Source: Impatiens glandulifera
Taxonomy: Eukaryota > Streptophyta > Magnoliopsida > Ericales > Balsaminaceae
Direction of reading: 5' to 3'
Assembly (NCBI RefSeq): GCF_907164915.1
Contig: NC_061866.1
Span: 51,209,113 to 51,273,112, forward strand
Length of the DNA: 64,000 bases
This document shows positions 10,116-23,378 of this stretch, piece after piece; positions within the stretch are counted from its first letter, which is position 1; every line of letters starts with the position of its first letter. The notes under the pieces were generated by a model. It had not been told where the DNA came from. It saw only the letters and a program-made list of their open reading frames with translations, and made no database searches. Made by a program: the position numbers and the translations under genes.

Positions 10116-11753
10116 TTAAGTTAATTTTTGTTTCAAGTGGAAAATAATTAAGACAAGAAACAAACGTGTTAATTCGTCCAAATTATTACTTTTTTAACTA
10201 AATTTGTTTGTTGGATAATGATTTTGAGATTTGTGCTGTTAGTTTCTTAAATTTAAAATAAAATATATATTTATTTGTGATATGTGTTTAATTTTATTTA
10301 ATTTTATTCATACCCTTTTTTAATTAATAAAATGTTAGTCACTGTTTTTAAAAATAAGGATCATTTTTAACGTCCACTAATGATGGGCTAATAATCAATA
10401 ATGTGATTATTTATAATCATTTGGGCTTTCTTTAATGGTCCAGTAACACTGGACCAATAGTATTGGACTAACTGGAGCTTATTTGATTTTGTTCCTTTTT
10501 CCATAAATAATTATTTTGTAGAAATTGCACAGTTGTAAATTTGGATATAATAAATTTTAAAACTATCATATTCAATCATTAAATTAATTATTACATTAAA
10601 AAAATAATAATAAATTGTTTGTAAATGCTTGAGAAATTTGGTTTCCTCAAATAGATTTGATGTTTCTACTAAAAAGCATTTATCTTATTATTAATTTTTA
10701 AAATTTAAGAAGATATTATTATTATTTTTAACCATCCATTAATTTAGAACAAAATTATTACTAATAAAAAAATATTCCCTCTCAAAATTTTAAATATAAA
10801 TAATTTTTTATTTTTTTTAATTAAGGTGTTTACCATATTTGTATGTTATTACAATAACTCATTAAACATAATTAAAGGTCAATCAAAATATCTTAATAAT
10901 AATTAATTAATTATGACATTGTTTAATAAAATAAATTACAAAAATATAAGATATCAAATTATTCATGCATAGACATTTTGTCCAATTAATTAATTAAATT
11001 AATAAGAAATATTAATAATTTCTAAAAGGAAATATCTTATCCAATAGAACACAATAAACGGTTATTCGGTAGCCATGTCAGCATTATCCAGATGTCGCGC
11101 AGCAAATGAGTGGTTAATCCTCTTCTATTACTTGCAACCAAACAAAATTATTTTCACTTTTTTTCATTTTTAAATCACTTATATCAAATATTAATATTTC
11201 AAATACTTTTTTATCATTTAAATATTTAAAAAAAAAACTATTTTTCATAATCAAAATCATTAATCATATTTTTTCACTTTAATTTAAGACTTTTTTTTAT
11301 AATAATTAAATAAAATATATTTTTATTTCTTTAATCATTTTGTTTAATGGGTTACTAAAAAAATATATATAATTATAAATAATCTTTAAAAATCAACTAT
11401 TTCTCTTTATTCTCTATATATTAGTATTGATTATAACATTGAATTGTTCAAATAACATGTTAATTACATTGTTGAAGTTTATAATTTATTAATATAACCT
11501 TAAAAAGATACAATATGACAAATATTCTTAATTAATAAATATTAGAATTATGACTAAAATTACTTTTTTTAAAGAAAGATACAATATTTTATTTATTTAT
11601 ATAAAGAAAAAAACAGTCTTAATCAAATAAAATAATATTAAAATTAAAAGGTTCAAACAGGACACCATCATCATCATCATATCTTCTTTCTCTGAAACAG
11701 GGGAAGTAACAGAGAAGGATCCAAGTTCAGAAAAAAGCTCAATTTTTCCGGCA
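10116..11753. other. Intergenic DNA upstream of CURT1B
   Basis: AT-rich with no coding exon. The last 100 bases include a CATCATCATCAT run (11664-11678) and CT-rich sequence that fit a 5' leader for CURT1B. About 700 bp upstream, TATCTTATCCAAT (near 11033) combines an inverted GATAAG I-box with a CCAAT-like word, as often seen before light-regulated genes. That reading is only suggestive. Confidence 0.45.
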
Positions 11754-12671
11754 ATGGCGGCCTCAACCACATCGTCAACTCCACTCTCTCTCTCCTCTTC
11801 ATCATCCTCAACTCTCCGGCAATCATCAGCTCTGCCTTCTTCCCAATGTATGACTCTTCCGACACTCTCTCCTCCTGTTCCGTCTCTATCTCGTCCAAGC
11901 TACAGGAATGCCGCTGCTTACTGTATGTAGTTATCATCATCTATCAATTCACATTTCAGAACAAAATTTTGTTTAATTTCCTTGTGTTTATTGGAATCTG
12001 TATTTTTTAGGTCGAAAAATTGCTAGAAACGTAGTTTCCATGGCTACGGGAGATGCGCCAGCGGAAATTGGTGTGGCTGAGACGCCTGAAATCTTGAAAA
12101 CAGTTCAAGAAGCTGTAAGTAATTATTTTAGATCTTGAAATTTGTGATTTGAAATGAATTGTTAGGGTTAAAATCAATGTGGTTTGTTTGATTTTGTAGT
12201 GGGATAAAGTTGAGGATAAATATGCTGTTAGTTCTTTGGCTGTGGCTGCTGTTGTTGGTTTAATTGGTGCATCTGGATTGATTGGGGTTAGCTTATATTC
12301 CTTCATCTTCTTCATTATAGCTTAAAAAATCCATTCAATTCAATTCGATTTGCAGGCAATTGACAAGCTTCCTCTTATCCCTGGAGCACTTGAAGTTGTT
12401 GGAATTGGATACACTGGGGTAAATTCTTTGCTTTTTTTCTTCATTCCTCAATCAATGGATCAATCAATGAATCGATATGTGTGTGTTTTGCAGTGGTTTA
12501 CATATCGTAACCTCGTCTTCAAACCAGACAGGTAATAATCATAATCATTCAATTCTTACTCAAATCCTGTATAGATGATGGATTCTAATGATTCGGGTTT
12601 TTGTTGAATTCTTCAGGGAGGCTTTGCTACAAAAGATCAAAGACACATACAAAGATATCATTGGAAGTTGA
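11754..12671 (+). CDS. CURT1B: CURVATURE THYLAKOID 1B, chloroplast membrane-bending protein
   Basis: Six exons: 11754-11922, 12011-12114, 12200-12286, 12356-12418, 12494-12531, 12617-12671 (516 nt, 171 residues). CURT1 proteins oligomerise at grana margins and bend the thylakoid membrane. The first ~60 residues are rich in Ser, Thr and Pro and lack acids, as in a transit peptide. Then come an amphipathic stretch before the membrane part (KTVQEAWDKVEDKYA), two hydrophobic segments (about 100-118 and 125-143) joined by AIDKLPLIPGALE, the family core GIGYTGWFTYRNLVFKPDRE, and a C-terminal helix ending KDIIGS. The VFKPDREAL and AYCRKI-RNVV segments fit CURT1B better than CURT1A. It converges with the pyrophosphatase gene. 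The start is the first ATG in a suitable leader. Confidence 0.93.
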
Positions 12672-13186
12672 TCAGAACAAACACCAATGAGACAAATGTG
12701 ATGTCTTTTTTCTTTTTCTTTCCTGCACTTTCTTCATCTTCTTCATATTCATCAGAATCCCTTGACATTATTTATATATCTCAATCTTCATCTATGTATG
12801 TATGTATGAAACTACTTGCAAAGCAGTTTTCACTCTCACTATTGATTATATGTAATTAATTTAACTGGGTTATGTACATTATGTCATATTGTCATGCATG
12901 AATAATAATAACAAAACACAAATGCTAAAATTTTATTCAACTATAAATTTTTTATATTGTATTACAGTATATGAATCTCGCCTCAGTCTTCTTCTACGGG
13001 GCGCGATCCTTTTGAAAACAAAGTTAAAAATATAGACAAGTGTCGATATGACTGGATTTTTCTATGGGTCGGGTTTGAAACCCCCTATCCATATTTACCC
13101 TAACAAAAAAAAAGTAAAAAAGCAAATGAACACAGCAACAATGGATCTGGTTGAGTGAAGCAGCATGATCATTGAATGAAATTAGG
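12672..13186. other. Convergent 3' regions of CURT1B and pyrophosphatase
   Basis: This holds the 3' UTRs of two genes facing each other: a T- and TTC-rich trailer for CURT1B up to about 12900, and the pyrophosphatase trailer on the other strand. AATAATAATAA near 12901 could serve as a poly(A) signal. No separate gene is seen. Confidence 0.5.
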
Positions 13187-14280
13187 TTACTTCCCCAATG
13201 ATTGCATGATGTATTCCGTGTATAAATCCCTGTTATGTAATATGACAAAATCACGAATCAGAAAAACCGACAAAAAGAAGAATTTGTAGGGCTCTTATAA
13301 TGACTCACATGGATTTTTGGGTTACTTCAAGGGCAGTAGCAGGTGGAAGGAACTCATCGACGGCAACCTCCTTGTGCTCGTTCTTCTTATCTGCAAAACA
13401 GAGGGCATGTGCGTGTTTCATTTTCTTGTATATTTTACTAATGGAACCAAAAATGAGAAAGAAAACGTACAATCCTCGAAGAACTGTCGAATCTCTGCAA
13501 GGCGATGAGGGGGTAACTGCTTGATATCAGTGTAGTGCCTGTATTCGGGATCATCAGCACATACTGCAATGATCTTGTCATCCATTTCACCCTGATATAT
13601 AATTTGAATTGGTATAAGTAACCAAAAGAGAAAACCCCACTTACGATCATTGATCTATTGTTTTTGTTTTACCTGATCAACCATTGGCATGAGGCCAATG
13701 GCCCTAGCTCTAAGGAAACAGCCAGGAAGAACTGGCTCCTGTTATTGAAAAGAACAAGTCGTGTTTAAATCTTGTGACCATAAAAAGAAAGAAATGAAGT
13801 GTATTAATATATATACCTGCATAAGCACCAAAACATCCAAGGGATCGTTGTCTTCACAAAGAGTGCGAGGAATAAAGCCATAGTTATGGGGATAAACAAC
13901 CGACGAGTAGAGAATGCGATCAACCTTAATCATCCCGGTTTTCTTGTCTAGCTCATACTTTACTTTACTTCCCTTTGATATCTCTATCACCTATATATTA
14001 CAAATTATTAGTCCAATACAAAATTTTAAAATTTCTCATTAGTACAATTGATGACTTACACAATTGAAAGTTTGGGGAGCCTCACTTCCTATTCAAGAAA
14101 CAAAATGTTAGTAAAAGTGGAAAATAAAAGTAGGGTTTGTTGTCGAATATTAGATAATTAGATACCGATGTCAAGATCATGCCAAGGATGGGCAGCGACT
14201 TGTCTCTTGGACATAGACGATAAGATCCTCTCATTGAGGCGAGGCCTCTCGGTTTTCGGCTTGTCTCCTTCCCCACTCAT
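13187..14280 (-). CDS. PPA: Soluble inorganic pyrophosphatase, cytosolic type
   Basis: Seven exons in coding order: 14280-14166, 14088-14060, 13990-13817, 13738-13673, 13591-13471, 13390-13309, 13229-13187 (630 nt, 209 residues). It hydrolyses PPi to two phosphates and so pulls biosynthetic reactions forward. The family I pyrophosphatase signature [10 protein letters not shown] is present, along with the Lys/Tyr-rich active-site stretch [17 protein letters not shown] and YPHNYGFIP. No transit peptide is seen, so a cytosolic enzyme is likely. The last exon is tiny and supplies the family's conserved DLYTEYI helix; it is easy to miss because the exon-6 donor (GTGAGT) overlaps an in-frame TGA. 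Reading through that intron would cut 14 residues. Confidence 0.95.
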
Positions 14281-15476
14281 ATTTTTTTGTTTTTTTAAAT
14301 TCTGGCCAACATGTATAAAGATAATTAAGATTGAGAGGTATGTAATTGGTCATAGTACAAATAATTTAATGAAAAAGAGATACAACTTACTTTAAGAACT
14401 AAAGATGAACAAATAAAAAGAAAGAAGGAATGTGAATTAGTTGTTTGAAACTATTTCCTTCTTTCTTGTAGAAAGATAGATATGGGAATTAAGGGCTGCA
14501 AAATTCTTGGGGAAGTTTAAAAAGTTTAAAAAATTATGATGGTGAAGAAGACCCTACAAATCCTACAATTTCTCTTTGCCTTATAATTTATTTTTTTCAT
14601 TAATTCTACATATAAATTCAATTAAGTTGAGATTAATTAATATAATTGTTTTGTTTAACCATATTAATGACATAAAAACATTGTTTCATGTTGGTCATTG
14701 TTTAAAAGTAAATTTTGTTTAGTGAAAAAAAAAGGTTATTTGAGTTTTTATGTGTTTAATTATTATAATATTTTTTATGTTTCAAATTTTTTTATTAAAA
14801 AATAAAATAAGAATAAGTTAATATTTTGATGAATGAATTTGAGTGATTAAATGATTAGAAAAAATAAGATATAATATATAAATTTTTGGTAAAAAAATTA
14901 CATCAACTGAATTAACTATAAAGATGATGAGTCTCACTGCTACTTTTAGAAGTTATATTTGCAGATTTATTTATTTTGCTTAAGGTCCAAATTAAAATAA
15001 AAAGGTATCGACTTTTGTCACTTAAAACAATGTAAACGAAATAGTCATTACATACCACCTCAACTAAAAATTTTATTACGAGTTTATTATATGAAATCGA
15101 AATCAAAAACCATGAGCTTGCTATGAACTTATACATCACCATTTCATATATTTTTCTCAGACCCATAATTTATAGACTTGTTTCTATATTTACAAACTAT
15201 ATGTAAGCAAGGAAGAAAACATTAGGCACAGTAATTGTTAATTTATTGCACCTGTTCTATATTAATAATGTTTAGTTGTAAAAACACACATAGATACACG
15301 AATTTCGTGCATTTCAGTTCTACATAGAATTGAGTTATTTTAAATAACAAGAAGAAGGAAGGAAGAAAGAAGATTAAACATGATGATGATACAAAAGACA
15401 GATTGATTAAAGTAAGCAAGAAAATACACAGGGCTGAATGACTGACTGACTGACCTCCAACAGGATTTTCGTCCCT
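14281..15476. other. Pyrophosphatase promoter and LHY 3' side
   Basis: No coding exon. 14281-14520 should hold the pyrophosphatase leader and promoter (minus strand). The rest is AT-rich, with the LHY 3' UTR on the minus strand, probably from about 15240 to 15476. The short minus-strand frame at 14912-15166 has no recognisable content. Confidence 0.45.
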
Positions 15477-18400
15477 TTAAATCGAAGCCGGTTTCTCTTC
15501 CAAACGTATCCTCTTAGGACCTTTGTCTTCACATTGGACGTTTGAAGAGTTCATCAGCACCCTATTGCTGCTGTTCATGACCACATTAGCCTCTGCCGAG
15601 CACCTCTTGTAAGGCTTGAATCCTGTTCGCCTAGCATTTACATTACTATTATTCTTATTATTATTTACCAGCCCCAGGTTCAGGTTAGGTAGCCACTCCC
15701 TTAGCTCTTCTTCTTCTTGTTCGTGTACATGTTCGTGTTCGTGTTCATGTTCATGGCTGCTTCTTGTCGTCGTCATCATTCTACTACCACCACCACTTAC
15801 TAATTCTAACTCAACCACTTTTTCTTCATCTCTACTATTAGTCCGCTCATCATTCTCAGGTGTTTTCCTTAGACCCGACGTTGGTGAAAAGCTCTGTGGC
15901 AATACTTCTCTAGAGAACAGCGCCCTAAAGGCCATCCGTCCCTGCACATGGAAACAAATCTAGATCCTATAAACAAAACCAACCATCACAATTGTCCATT
16001 TTCCTCTATGCAGAATTTCATTTTCAAGACATCTTTAAATATCTAATGAAAAAACTGTTTTCAAAAATGGTTTTGTTCATTCAAGTAATGATATACCACC
16101 TCTTGAGAGACTTCTTTCCAAGAATCAATGGTGTTTCCAGAGATTCTAAATGGACGGCTACTGGTATCTCCACATAGACTTGCATTTAGTTCCTCCTTGG
16201 CCTCCTCCTCAATCTTATCATTAGGGGAATCTTTCTCTGCTTCGTTACCTGAGGAGGGTGTGTTTGAGCCACATGAAGAACGATCCACCAGATTTATGTT
16301 TTTCATCTCAATAGAAACATGGTCTGTCGTCATTGATGCAGGTTTATCATGCTCATGCACGTCTTCAACTGCTCCTCTCGCATCATCCAATGGTGACAAG
16401 GTTGGCGATTTAGAACCAGACTGTTGATGCTGATGTTGCTGTTCTTGTAGTTCGGTTTCCAAAATGCCATGACCGGGACTTTCCTTCCTACCATTGTTGT
16501 TGTCATTATCAGCTACAGTTGTTGTCGATACGGGAGGGCAGCTGATTAAGCTGCTTGGGTGGTGAGGATTGCACGAAGGAAGAAGACCTTGAGCAGTCCA
16601 CCATGCTGTTGCAGCAGCAACTGTAGAAGCAACAATTGCTTCCATACTAAGAGTTGTTGGAGTCATATGCCTTGATGATGAGTTGTTGTTGCAATCTGGA
16701 GGAGGATCAGTTGGATTCAGGCAAGGCGGCCAAAAGGTGGCCGCAGCAGGATTTTGATGAAGCGGAGTAGATACAACTAGTCCCGAAAAGGTGGGCATTG
16801 GAAAGATTGATCTGTAGGCATCTTGATTGTAGCAAATTGGAGTAATGGGGCAATGAAAAGTTGGATATGCGTTCATGGGGTGGTACTGATGATCAGTAGT
16901 AGTTTTACATGCAGCTAATGGATTAGTAAAAAGTGGGTTAAGGTGTCCTGGCATCATTCTCATTTGATGAAGTAGAGATTCCGGATGGGAATAAATACCT
17001 TCAGAAAGACTGTCACTGCCTATTCCTACAGTCCTATCAACAACATGAACTGGTATGTGTCTCGGATAGCCTTGTTGTTGGGCATGTTTTTCGGGTTCTG
17101 AGATATTATTCATTCCATTTTCATTGGAATCAACAACATTAACCAGCTTTTCTTTTCCTATCGTGTCAATGACAACAGATTCAGTTGTGTAGCATGCTTT
17201 ACTTTGCTCATTAATCCCAGGCACAATCTCTCTGTGAGTTGATGAACTTCTCGGTGTAACCATTGCTGCTGCTGCTTTTGTATTTTCTTTTGAGGATAAG
17301 CAAGAACTTTGAGCTTCTTTATCTAAGGTAAAAGTCTCGGAGCAATTATCATGGTCCTGGTTTTCTTTGTTAATGCCTAGGTTTTCGTTTGAGCATAGTT
17401 TCTGACAAGGAAATAAAAAAGGGAACTAAATAATAAAAAAAATACTGTGTGAAACAAGTATTCATACAATGTCAAAATTACCTCAGGAAGGAGCTCTTTC
17501 TCCAAGACGATTGTTTGTGTACCAGGACAGTCTGAAGAAATGGGAGTTGATAGCATTTTGTCTTTATCTGCCAATAGTGAAGGATGAGCTCCAGTAGCAG
17601 TCTTTCGAGGATAAGGATTACTCGGTTTCCTTTTGGGCCGAGGAGGAGGAATCTCCAATTCAAGTGTTCCTCCAACTGGAGCCCCTTTAGCAAGAGCCTC
17701 CTTCTCCAGCTGAAAAAAATAAGTGAAGGTAGTTAATATTACAATTCTTGTATGGTGGCTCATCTGAAGATGGCCAAAGGATCAGATCAAATTTTGAATA
17801 AGATAATTATGTATATTTCTCTTAACATATTGTTTTAGAAATCAGATATAACATGAAATCAGTTGTCACGTATATGTAGTGCGTACCAACTTCAAATTCA
17901 TTTCAATATTACCATGAAAATGCAGCTAGAAGAAACACCAATTCATGATGAAGGTGCTAGGAAAATCTGGACAAACCTTTGTGAAAAACTTTTGTGCATG
18001 GCTCCGGATCTGTACAGCAGTTTTGGTTCCTATATGTTCTGCACAATAACAGTACAGTTGAAATAGAAAACAAAAGAAAGATACTCCCATTATGTATAAA
18101 TAGATAGACCGACAGGGCTTATATTATGAAGATAGGACCCCAACAGATTCACCAAAACATTAAGACAGTCCTATAGGCTACAGATACAGAAAATTCACAA
18201 ATAATCAAATGAAATTAGGTCAAGACAATATGGCTTTAGCAACTACTTCGATATACAATTTACAAAAAACAGTTATAAAGAAAGTGAGTACCTTCAATAC
18301 GCTGCCAAGCTCGTCCATAGAGTTTTAAAGCCTCCACAAACCTATTGTGTTCATCCTCAGTCCATCGTTCACGTTGCTTAGTAATTGTATACGGTTTCCT

Positions 18401-18543
18401 AGTCTGTTGAGTAAACAAAACTCATATCTCATAAGGCAAGAAACATAAAGAGAGAAAAAGTAAACATATATATAGTCATCAAAACCACTACAAATATCTA
18501 TCACCTTAGTGACCAATTCTTCTCCAGAAGAGTAGGTATCCAT
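15477..18543 (-). CDS. LHY: LATE ELONGATED HYPOCOTYL, MYB clock transcription factor
   Basis: Six coding exons: 18543-18505, 18403-18292, 18038-17977, 17709-17482, 17401-16100, 15941-15477 (2,208 nt, 735 residues). LHY and CCA1 are nuclear single-MYB repressors that bind the evening element and set morning phase. The MYB domain is at 22-72 with the class motif SHAQKFF at 63-69, followed by TKLEKEA and a basic [14 protein letters not shown] stretch. The long middle is rich in Ser, Asn, Gln and His. The last exon opens with [20 protein letters not shown], a block conserved in LHY/CCA1. It then has a Glu-His run and LNLGL (668-672), which fits the LxLxL repressor motif. The start ATG gives the conserved [12 protein letters not shown]-terminus. 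LHY is preferred over CCA1 because of length and the strength of the C-terminal block. Confidence 0.96.
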
Positions 18544-19429
18544 GAATTGACCAGAGAAGATACCGCTGCTTCAAATCCTCTCTAACGAACAACGAGTAAA
18601 GCTGCTGCCTATGGTCATCTCTCGCGGAACAAGACAGTACTAGGAATAGCTTAGCCGTGGTGGGCAATAGTAAAATATGGCCAACTAATACTACTGCAGA
18701 GAAGCAGATGAAGTAACAGGTAGTCTATATCTATCTAAATTGAAAAATCTAATTTACAAGTTGTTGTTTTCCCTAGCTATTCTTCATGAAATTTCAATCA
18801 GAATCGAGAAAAAGATGAGAGAGCTTAACTGAATCTGAATAAACTAGTGTAAATTTTTCCTTATTCGCAATCCTCAGCAAAACCTAATAACAAAAACAGT
18901 AAATGAAACAGAAATTAGGCATTAAGTAAGTAACTAATCAAACCTAATAAGTGAAATTGGAAAGCATACGAGTTCATTGAGAGAAATGAACGGCGGCGGA
19001 AAGTCCTCCGATCGGAAAGATCCGATGAAGCCGCCGGAAGAGGTCGCCGGAGAACATGATAGAGTAATTTTCAGGAATCGGAATGAACAGAAGAAGAAGA
19101 AGAACTAAGTAGCAATGGCTAGAATGAATATGAAGAAGAAGAAGAAACGGGTTCGGGCGAGAACCAAGAACAGAAACGGGTATCCGGAGAAATCTCCACC
19201 ACTATTATATTCAATTAATTTTTAAATATTTAATTTAGAGGCTGGAAATGAAAAGAGAGAGTTGGAGATGACGATGCCACATGGCGGTTTTTTAGTGGTT
19301 CAAGAACCTAACTTGCACTTTTACAGACCAAAGCCATCTCCTACTAAATCTCCGCCACAAACTATTTTTTTATTTTTTTTCATTTTTATTCTAAAAGGTT
19401 ATGTGGGTCCCGTCTTACACGTGGCCTCT
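18544..19429 (-). promoter_or_regulatory. LHY leader and proximal promoter
   Basis: Between the LHY start codon and about 19200 the sequence has spliced-leader character (several possible AG and GT sites, GAA-rich and purine-rich stretches), as known for LHY genes with introns in the 5' UTR. The transcript start cannot be placed exactly. A G-box lies just beyond (separate entry). I did not find a perfect evening element (AAAATATCT). Confidence 0.45.
19418..19423. promoter_or_regulatory. G-box CACGTG upstream of LHY
   Basis: A perfect CACGTG within ACACGTGGC, an ABRE/G-box context bound by bZIP and PIF-type bHLH factors. It sits roughly 200-300 bp upstream of the likely LHY transcript start. 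G-boxes are known in LHY/CCA1 promoters; use here is inferred. Confidence 0.55.
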
Positions 19430-21191
<1,762 letters not shown>

Positions 21192-22746
21192 ATGGAAGAA
21201 TCATCATGTTCAGATTCAAAGCTTCAATTGTATTCTTACTGGATTAGTTCATGTTCATGGCGAGTTCGATTCGCTTTGAATCTCAAAGGTTAATCTGATC
21301 TTCTTCTTCACAGTTCTATTTTATGCACTATTTAGGGTTTCAGAGATATCAGTGAGTTAATTTTCATCCTCAGGGCTTTCATACGAGTACAAATCTGTCA
21401 ATCTCACAAAGGGAGAGCAGTTCAATCCTGGTTTTACTGAAATCAAAATCATGATTCATTTTCCCTTGTTCATGTCGAGATAGATGTGTCTAAAGTGACC
21501 ATTTTTTTTGTGGGTTTGCAGAGTTTGAGAAACTGAATCCTCTTCATTTTGTACCAGTATTAGTTGATGGAGACATTGTTGTGTCTGATTCTCTTGCAAT
21601 TCTTCTGGTTTGTAATTAATAATTTTCTAATTCATTGCTTTAGATCAATACCCTTTGATTGAATTCTGATCTTAGAACAATTTATGGCAGTATTTGGAAG
21701 AGAAGTATCCCCAGATTCCATTACTCCCATCTGATCCCAAGCTAAGGGCTCTTAGTCTTCAGGTTGTGATCTTCTTCATCTTCGATGAAAACCCTTAATG
21801 GTTATATGAGAAATTTGTTCTAATTGATTTCCTTTTTTGTTATTTGGTCTCACAGGTAGCTAGTATTGTTAACTCTAGCATACAACCCCTTCATATGCAG
21901 TCAGTGTTGGTATGCCCAACCCAAAACGCACATGACAATATTTGTTGTTAGTTATTGACGATGTCTTGAGAGCATAACTAATCCTATGTTTTTATGTTCT
22001 GCAGAAGTATATAGCAGATAGGGTTGGTTCACAAGAACAGCTTTTGTGGGCTCAATTTGTAATTAAGAAAGGCTTTCATGGTATGATTTCGTAGCATCAA
22101 GATTGAGTGTGAAAACTGCATTTTGCTTAATCGAATTCTTTTACCTTATTTTAAAAGAAAAATCGAGTGTGAAGACTTGTTAATGACACTTGTGAGTAGC
22201 ATCACCATGTTAATCTCCTTACTGGTTTATTTATTTCTTGCAGCTCTTGAGAATTTGCTGAGAGACTATTCTGGCCCATATGCCATGGGAGAAAAGGCAT
22301 TTATGGTATATATTATAGTTCTGTCAAAATATGGCTGGACTGGTCTACATGTTTTTGTTTTTTTGGGGGATTTAAAGTTCATTTTGATTTAAAATTTAGA
22401 TTCCTTACTTAGTCTATATATATTATTTAAATCTTAGCTCGTTTTGTCCCAATAAAAGGTTTAAACATAAAAGTTGGTTTGCAGGCTGATGTGTTTTTGG
22501 CACCACAGATTGCTGTAGCGACAGAGAGATTTGGAATTGACATGGTGTGTTTCTCATCTTGAAATCATATTTGTTTTCCTTTCCATAGCTACCGAAGTCC
22601 TTGATTTATATAGGATTGTGTTTTTTTCAAAAAAAAATCTTGAACAGGCAGAATTCCCAACTCTAAGAAAGATATATGGATCATGCAAGGCTTTACCAGA
22701 GTTTAAATCTTCATTGCCTGAAAGACAACCTGATGCACTGCAGTAA
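21192..22746 (+). CDS. GSTZ1: Zeta-class glutathione S-transferase / maleylacetoacetate isomerase
   Basis: Nine exons: 21192-21288, 21374-21430, 21522-21607, 21691-21762, 21856-21909, 22005-22080, 22244-22305, 22485-22544, 22648-22746 (663 nt, 220 residues, the usual size). It isomerises maleylacetoacetate to fumarylacetoacetate in tyrosine breakdown, with glutathione as cofactor. The zeta signature SSCSWRVR is at 19-26, with the catalytic Ser. The thioredoxin-like half continues to NPLHFVPVLVDGD and VVSDSLAILLYLEEKYP. The all-helical C-terminal half holds YAMGEKAFMADVFLAPQI. No targeting peptide is seen, so it is probably cytosolic. Every junction joins in frame. Confidence 0.95.
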
Positions 22747-22888
22747 TAGTTCTTATGTTTTGTCTGATGTTTGTGGATTATGAATGCTTATAGTAATATT
22801 ATTTTTTTTTTGCTGAGATAAGAGTCATTGATATAATTTGACACGTTTTGGTCTCTTAAACAAGTCTATTTCAATTTGAAATATGTAA

Positions 22889-23378
22889 TCTATATATATA
22901 TAATGATGCTTAATTTTTAAAGTGTCCGGATTGCCGGGTCGAGAGCTGTGGTTAATTTGGATACTTGGGTCGGATGGTAGGTTGACCCGTTTTTAAATTT
23001 AAAACGGTTAAAAATAATATTAAAAATGCTAGAGGTATGGTTCGAACTTGCAACCTAACAAAACAAGTACAACTGTTTAACCAACTAGACTACAAAGACT
23101 TTATATTTTAAATTCAACATCAAATTTGATAAACGCGGTTCGTTTTAATATTAATATACGTTCAACTTTGTAACTAACTAATCTATATATATAATGATAC
23201 TTTGTAACTAACTAATCTATATATATAATGATGTTGAGTAAATGGATATTTGGGTCGGATTGTGGGTTGACTCCATAAAAACTTAAAACGGTTAAAAATA
23301 AAATTAAAAATGTTATCCGTAATTTTTTTCACGGTTTTTTATATTATTACTCGTGCAAATGCACGGGCTAAATGCTAG
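22889..23378 (+). mobile_element. Small non-autonomous Helitron
   Basis: 490 bp, inserted between A and T as Helitrons do. The 5' end is TCTATATATATATAATGATG. The 3' end is CTAG, preceded 9 bases earlier by a hairpin (CGTGCA, AA, TGCACG at 23352-23365). There is no Rep/helicase, so it is non-autonomous. Inside, the 5' end motif recurs at 23182 and 23216, and the stretch after it (GGGTCGGATTGTGGGTTGAC, then AAAACGGTTAAAAATA) repeats the stretch after the first end. The element therefore seems to be a tandem or nested product with one 3' end. Confidence 0.85.
23038..23092 (-). promoter_or_regulatory. tRNA-like A and B boxes inside the Helitron
   Basis: Read on the minus strand, GTAGTCTAGTTGGTTAAA (A-box and D-arm-like) is followed after about 25 bases by GGTTGCAAGTTCGAACC (B-box and T-arm-like). 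This is the internal RNA polymerase III promoter layout of a tRNA. No acceptor stem or plausible anticodon arm is seen, so it is a tRNA-derived relic, not a tRNA gene. Confidence 0.55.

Noticed and set aside
12007..12315. 102-codon minus-strand frame
   Set aside because: Antisense to CURT1B exons 2 and 3 and an intron; CURT1B is clear on the other strand.
15616..15963. Plus-strand frame rich in Ser and Cys
   Set aside because: Antisense to the last LHY exon; the Cys-Ser run is the complement of the Glu-His codons.
23038..23092. Possible functional tRNA gene
   Set aside because: A and B boxes are present, but there is no acceptor stem pairing or plausible anticodon loop, and it lies inside a Helitron.
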